From assembly GCA_002690445.1 (NCBI GenBank), contig NZER01000055.1, positions 1 to 6,863 of the forward strand: a stretch of DNA of 6,863 nucleotides, given 5' to 3'. A program made the position numbers and the translations under genes. This document shows, in pieces, positions 5,499 to 6,863 of this stretch. The DNA is from Candidatus Pacearchaeota archaeon. GTDB lineage: Archaea; Nanoarchaeota; Nanoarchaeia; Pacearchaeales; GW2011-AR1. Every line of letters begins with the position of its first letter. Within the stretch, counting starts at the first letter, position 1. Below the pieces are notes generated by a model, which saw only the letters and a list, made by a program, of their open reading frames with translations, had not been told where the DNA came from and searched no databases.

Positions 5499-6442
5499 AA
5501 TTCCTTCTCCACTGCTAATTTAACCTTGCCTAGTAATTTATCGTCTGCTTTCAAAAGTTTTACAAAATTTTCTCTTCCTACCGCCGAATCATCTCCAAAA
5601 GAATATTTCGGACCGGATCTAGAAATGACATCCATATCCGTAGCTACACTAAAAAGTTCTAAGACTTCATCAATCTCACCTGTGTAGTAAAAAGGTATAG
5701 AACAAGTAAGATTGGGCTGATGAGTTTTATTCTTCTCAGTACGAGCATCTATATTAAATCCCTCATCTCTAATAGATTCACCACGCTTCACACGAATCAT
5801 AATTCTTGAAAAGAATTCTTGTCCTTTTCCACCGGGAAGTGCATCCCTAACGACGTATCCACCAATACCTGCACGAATCTGGTTAATTAAAATTACAGAA
5901 GTTTTCTTATTTACAGGAGGTAATTTCCTAAAAAGTTTATTCATTAGTCTGGCATGTACGCCCATAAACTGATCATCCATATTGCCTTGTGACTCTGCAG
6001 TAGGAAGAAGAGCCGCTATCGAATCTAAAACTACTACATCTATTTCTGATTCACACAAAGCTAAAAGAATATCTAGTGCAATCTCTCCTGTATCAGGTCT
6101 AGATACAACCAGATTACCTACATCAACTCCAACCTTTTTAGCCCAAATAGGATCATAGCTATGTTCAGCATCTATAAAAGCCGCTGACATGCCTTGCGAT
6201 TGTGCATAGGCAATAGCTCTTTGTGCTATATATGTTTTTCCAGAACTCTGGTAACCAAACAATTCAACTACCGATTGGCGAGGAATACCCCCACCAAGCA
6301 TTTGATCAAAAGCTGGCATACCAGTGGATATACGATCCATCTCAAGTGACTTAGAGTTACCGAACGTTAGATTCGTTTTTAAACTTTTATTAATGGAGCT
6401 TAAAATTCGCTCCATATCTTTATGGTCGTTATTCGACTTCAA
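5495..6442 (-). CDS. recA: RecA/UvsX-type strand-exchange recombinase
   Basis: 315 residues from TTG 6442, shorter than bacterial RecA (about 350). It forms ATP-dependent filaments on single-stranded DNA for strand exchange and recombination-dependent replication. Walker A is GYQSSGKT (63-70). DAEH (91-94) carries the ATPase glutamate E93 and continues as in RecA (DPIWAKKVGVDVGNLVVSRPD). Walker B is VVVLDSIAAL (136-145), and LINQIRAGIG (185-194) is the RecA L-I-N-Q-x-R motif. LPGGKGQEFFSRIMIRVKR (202-220) corresponds to the DNA-binding L2 end. The C-terminal SRSGPKYSFGDDSAVGRENF resembles the RecA K-S-G-x-W-Y-S-Y segment. The bacterial C-terminal acidic tail is missing. TTG 6442 has GGGGAG at 6454-6449 with a 6-base spacer. 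An ATG at 6415 would give 306 residues but lacks a Shine-Dalgarno. The gene overlaps the polymerase end by 14 bases and stops with TGA. Confidence 0.93.
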   Translation of the reverse strand: MKSNNDHKDMERILSSINKSLKTNLTFGNSKSLEMDRISTGMPAFDQMLGGGIPRQSVVELFGYQSSGKTYIAQRAIAYAQSQGMSAAFIDAEHSYDPIWAKKVGVDVGNLVVSRPDTGEIALDILLALCESEIDVVVLDSIAALLPTAESQGNMDDQFMGVHARLMNKLFRKLPPVNKKTSVILINQIRAGIGGYVVRDALPGGKGQEFFSRIMIRVKRGESIRDEGFNIDARTEKNKTHQPNLTCSIPFYYTGEIDEVLELFSVATDMDVISRSGPKYSFGDDSAVGRENFVKLLKADDKLLGKVKLAVEKEL

Positions 6443-6863
6443 CTAGATCTCCCCAAGACTTCTCACTATGGAGAACATCTACCGACATCGGCATACTAAA
6501 TTTAAAATTTTCCATTATCTTATGAATTTCTGGTATCTGATCTTCATCAATATCATCAAATAACATTTGATCATGTACGGTATTACGAATCTTTCCGCCA
6601 TTCTGTTGTAGGTACTTATGCGCCCTGTACAGACTGATCTTCATGCAATCACCTGCCGTACCTTGCACAACATAGTTAACTGCTACATATGGACGTTCTC
6701 TATCTACTCTCAACCTACGACCAAATAACGTCTTAACTTCACCTTCTTTCTCACCTTTTGCGATAGTGTTATCTACGTATCGCTTGATTTCTGGATATGC
6801 TTTCCAGAAGTTAGCAAGAAATCCTCTAGCGGCAGATAAGGAACTCTCCAAATTCTTTGCTAA
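6429..6863 (-). CDS. polA: Family A DNA polymerase, C-terminal end (partial at window edge)
   Basis: Only the last 144 codons are present; the frame stays open to base 6863, so the gene continues beyond the window. There is no real start here: the TTG at 6851 is internal, in the frame L-A-K-N-L-E-S-S. Visible landmarks in order are the TLFGRRLR segment (E. coli Pol I T-x-x-G-R-R), the Q-helix NYVVQGTAGD (E. coli N845 and Q849 equivalents conserved; R841 position is Tyr), motif C as VHDQMLFD, and the terminal SWGDL matching E. coli E-N-W-D-Q. Motif C is normally H-D-E; here it is HDQ (codon CAA), with the metal-binding aspartate kept. This is the phage replicative polymerase, expected to use dNTPs made by the NrdJ pathway. 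Exonuclease domains cannot be judged from this fragment. Confidence 0.95.
   Translation of the reverse strand, partial: LAKNLESSLSAARGFLANFWKAYPEIKRYVDNTIAKGEKEGEVKTLFGRRLRVDRERPYVAVNYVVQGTAGDCMKISLYRAHKYLQQNGGKIRNTVHDQMLFDDIDEDQIPEIHKIMENFKFSMPMSVDVLHSEKSWGDLVEVE
6449..6454 (-). promoter_or_regulatory. Ribosome binding site deciding the TTG start of recA
   Basis: GGGGAG on the minus strand lies 6 bases before TTG 6442, inside the end of the polymerase gene. The alternative in-frame ATG at 6415 is preceded by CGACCATAAAGAT, which has no Shine-Dalgarno. This favours the TTG start and 9 additional N-terminal residues (first residues TTG-K-S-N-N-D-H-K-D). Confidence 0.55.

Overview
This window is a compact piece of a tailed-phage genome (double-stranded DNA virus of bacteria), most likely lytic. 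All ten recognisable genes lie on the minus strand. They abut or overlap almost everywhere, and there is no non-coding stretch longer than about 13 bases between them. The content is a classic phage replication, recombination and nucleotide-metabolism block. The host cannot be named from the sequence. It would need cobalamin (for the class II ribonucleotide reductase) and, if the main finding is right, a selenocysteine-insertion system.

In transcription order (right to left) the genes are: the C-terminal end of a family A DNA polymerase (6429-6863, cut by the window edge); a RecA/UvsX-type recombinase (5495-6442, probable TTG start); a small helical protein with an AT-hook-like basic patch (5004-5498); a small VSR/DUF559-type PD-(D/E)XK nuclease (4691-5011); a Cas4/RecB-like PD-(D/E)XK exonuclease (4003-4698); an unrecognised 166-residue protein (3502-4002); a RuvC-like Holliday-junction resolvase (3038-3505); an adenosylcobalamin-dependent class II ribonucleotide reductase, NrdJ (781-3024); a glutaredoxin/NrdH-like protein (540-770); and a single-pass membrane protein with a coiled coil (7-537). 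A further gene probably begins at the left edge.

The main discovery is in the glutaredoxin. A standard reading starts it at 728 and gives a 62-residue protein with no redox motif. The frame continues upstream through one in-frame TGA (741-743) to an ATG at 770 with a good Shine-Dalgarno. That adds residues MIKIFTSTG-U-GPCH, so the TGA sits exactly at the first position of the CxxC redox motif and gives UGPC. The mRNA 16-34 nucleotides after the UGA folds into a perfect 7-bp hairpin with the loop GGUAU, which matches the known bacterial SECIS design (compare the GGUC loop of E. coli fdhF). TGA is an ordinary stop for two other genes here (recA and the 166-residue gene), and tryptophan is encoded by TGG, so this is not a changed genetic code. 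I read it as a phage-encoded selenocysteine glutaredoxin placed 10 bases after the ribonucleotide reductase it most likely reduces.

Together the genes make a DNA-synthesis cassette: NrdJ plus the selenoprotein reductant supply deoxynucleotides, the polymerase uses them, and RecA, the two PD-(D/E)XK nucleases and RuvC handle recombination, end processing and branch resolution. No RNA genes, insertion sequences, CRISPR arrays, promoters or terminators could be supported.
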